The notes below the pieces were generated by a model that was given only the letters and a program-made list of their open reading frames with translations, had not been told where the DNA came from and did no database searches. Both the position numbers and the translations under genes were made by a program. Below are positions 34,369 to 35,035 of a DNA stretch of 35,035 bases, one piece after another. How positions within the stretch are numbered: the first letter of the stretch is position 1; each line of letters starts with the position of its first letter. The stretch is from Thermodesulfobacteriota bacterium (GTDB lineage: Bacteria; Desulfobacterota; Desulfobacteria; Desulfobacterales; JAUWMJ01), in assembly GCA_034189135.1 (NCBI GenBank), contig JAXHVO010000132.1, forward strand, positions 1-35,035, written 5' to 3'.

Positions 34369-34788
34369 CTAAAACCCCAACGCCCTGCGAATTTTTCCGG
34401 GAATTTCAAACATAATTTCCATTTCGGGATATTTCACTGCAACCTGCTCCCCTCTTCCCTTGGTACACACCTCGCCACTGTCAATCCGCCTTATCTCAAA
34501 ATCGATCACAATCTTTATTTGAGCTTCGATCACTGTCGCCTTACAGATAAAAGTATCATTGTACTTAAGGGGTATAATATGCTTGGTTGCTGTTTTGGTA
34601 AGGGGAAACAGATAATTTGTTTTTTTAAAAAACTCATACAGATCAATGCCCGCACTACTGAACAGTCCGAATCTTGCAATATCAAAGTATTTCATATAAT
34701 TACCATGCCAGACAATATGCATGGGATCCAGATCGTGAAAAGGAACCGTCAGCTTTGCTTCATAACTTATTTGTTTATTGGTTTCCAT
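34369..34788 (-). CDS. 4-hydroxybenzoyl-CoA thioesterase-like hotdog protein
   Basis: A 139-residue single hotdog-domain thioesterase. The active-site region FHDLDPMHIVWHGNYMKYFD holds the aspartate and the WHGNY segment of the 4HBT/YbgC group. It hydrolyses acyl-CoA or acyl-ACP; aryl-polyene clusters carry a similar enzyme. The ATG at 34788 gives the usual length; a TTG at 34809 has AGGA about 6 nt upstream and cannot be excluded. It is the first gene visible in the operon, and its product, a free acid, would be a natural substrate for the fatty acid kinase that follows. Confidence 0.87.
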   Translation of the reverse strand: METNKQISYEAKLTVPFHDLDPMHIVWHGNYMKYFDIARFGLFSSAGIDLYEFFKKTNYLFPLTKTATKHIIPLKYNDTFICKATVIEAQIKIVIDFEIRRIDSGEVCTKGRGEQVAVKYPEMEIMFEIPGKIRRALGF

Positions 34789-34977
34789 CGTATCGAAAAA
34801 TAATTCCAAGTGTTTCCTGCATGTCCGTAGATAATAAAATGGCCTTTTGCCAGCATCTCAAAAATGGATATTTAAAACTTATTTTTATAAAAAATCAACA
34901 AATAATGATAAAATTCAGGGTAACCGCATTTGGTTTTTTAAGGATTTAGCCGAGCTAGATTAAATTGCGTAAGAAAA

Positions 34978-34997
34978 CAGTATGTTATAACATGCTG
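34978..34997. promoter_or_regulatory. Candidate operator palindrome upstream of the lipid/polyene operon
   Basis: A 20-bp palindrome matching at 18 of 20 positions, with the perfect centre ATGTTATAACAT. It lies about 190 bp before the thioesterase start in an otherwise featureless AT-rich stretch (34789-35035). It could be a regulator site for this operon or for a divergent gene beyond the window. Confidence 0.4.
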
Positions 34998-35035
34998 AAA
35001 TGATAAGAAATATCTAGACTTTTGTCTTAAAGTAT

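Overview
The window looks like a chromosomal segment of a Gram-negative, probably deltaproteobacterial bacterium (Desulfobacterota-like). This is inferred from gene content and from dispersed intergenic repeats of a kind common in that group; there is no rRNA or marker gene to prove it. No tRNA, rRNA, insertion sequence or prophage was recognised.

Layout. 1-885: a CRISPR array of ten intact 37-bp repeats and a decayed last repeat, read left to right, with its leader at the window edge and no cas gene inside the window. 944-2795: a PHP-domain hydrolase and a SLOG-fold MoCo-carrier-like protein, both minus strand. 2796-3410: a repeat-rich gap with two large inverted repeats. 3420-4259: a zinc-ribbon rhomboid protease. 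4265-8146: a minus-strand thiamin salvage unit. A TPP riboswitch and terminator are followed by thiM-thiE-thiL and then thiD, which is separated by a 380-bp palindromic insert. 8370-13748: an MA-type metallopeptidase, an SLC12-like transporter with an Ala-rich coiled-coil tail, and a membrane-anchored TPR protein, all minus strand. 13749-16656: a second copy of the palindromic insert, a PerR-type regulator with Fur-family boxes, a broken catalase start and an intact catalase. 17197-18009: an MscS channel. 18142-22637: two paralogous LIV-type periplasmic binding proteins followed by a hybrid histidine kinase, with no permease genes. 22756-34788: a minus-strand operon of about ten genes that reads as a lipid or polyene biosynthesis cluster. 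In transcription order it holds a thioesterase, a FakA-FakB-like fusion, a GT2 glycosyltransferase, an MMPL transporter fused to a methyltransferase, an LpxL-like acyltransferase, an acyl carrier protein, a ketosynthase, a PlsC-like acyltransferase, a phytoene-desaturase-like oxidoreductase and a YitT protein.

Most notable. (1) The inserts at 5219-5455 and 13859-14099 are two diverged copies of one element of about 240 bp. Each has a 34-39 bp perfect terminal stem in which five base pairs differ between copies and are compensated on both sides, around a core with identical blocks and a possible conserved pseudoknot. I do not recognise the family. (2) The lipid/polyene operon has two unusual fusions: a cis fatty-acid kinase (DhaL plus FakA-middle plus DegV) and MMPL plus methyltransferase. 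It resembles aryl-polyene clusters but lacks visible ketoreductase and dehydratase genes. (3) In the CRISPR array, the two newest spacers overlap in target sequence, and one internal spacer carries 12 nt of the leader end.
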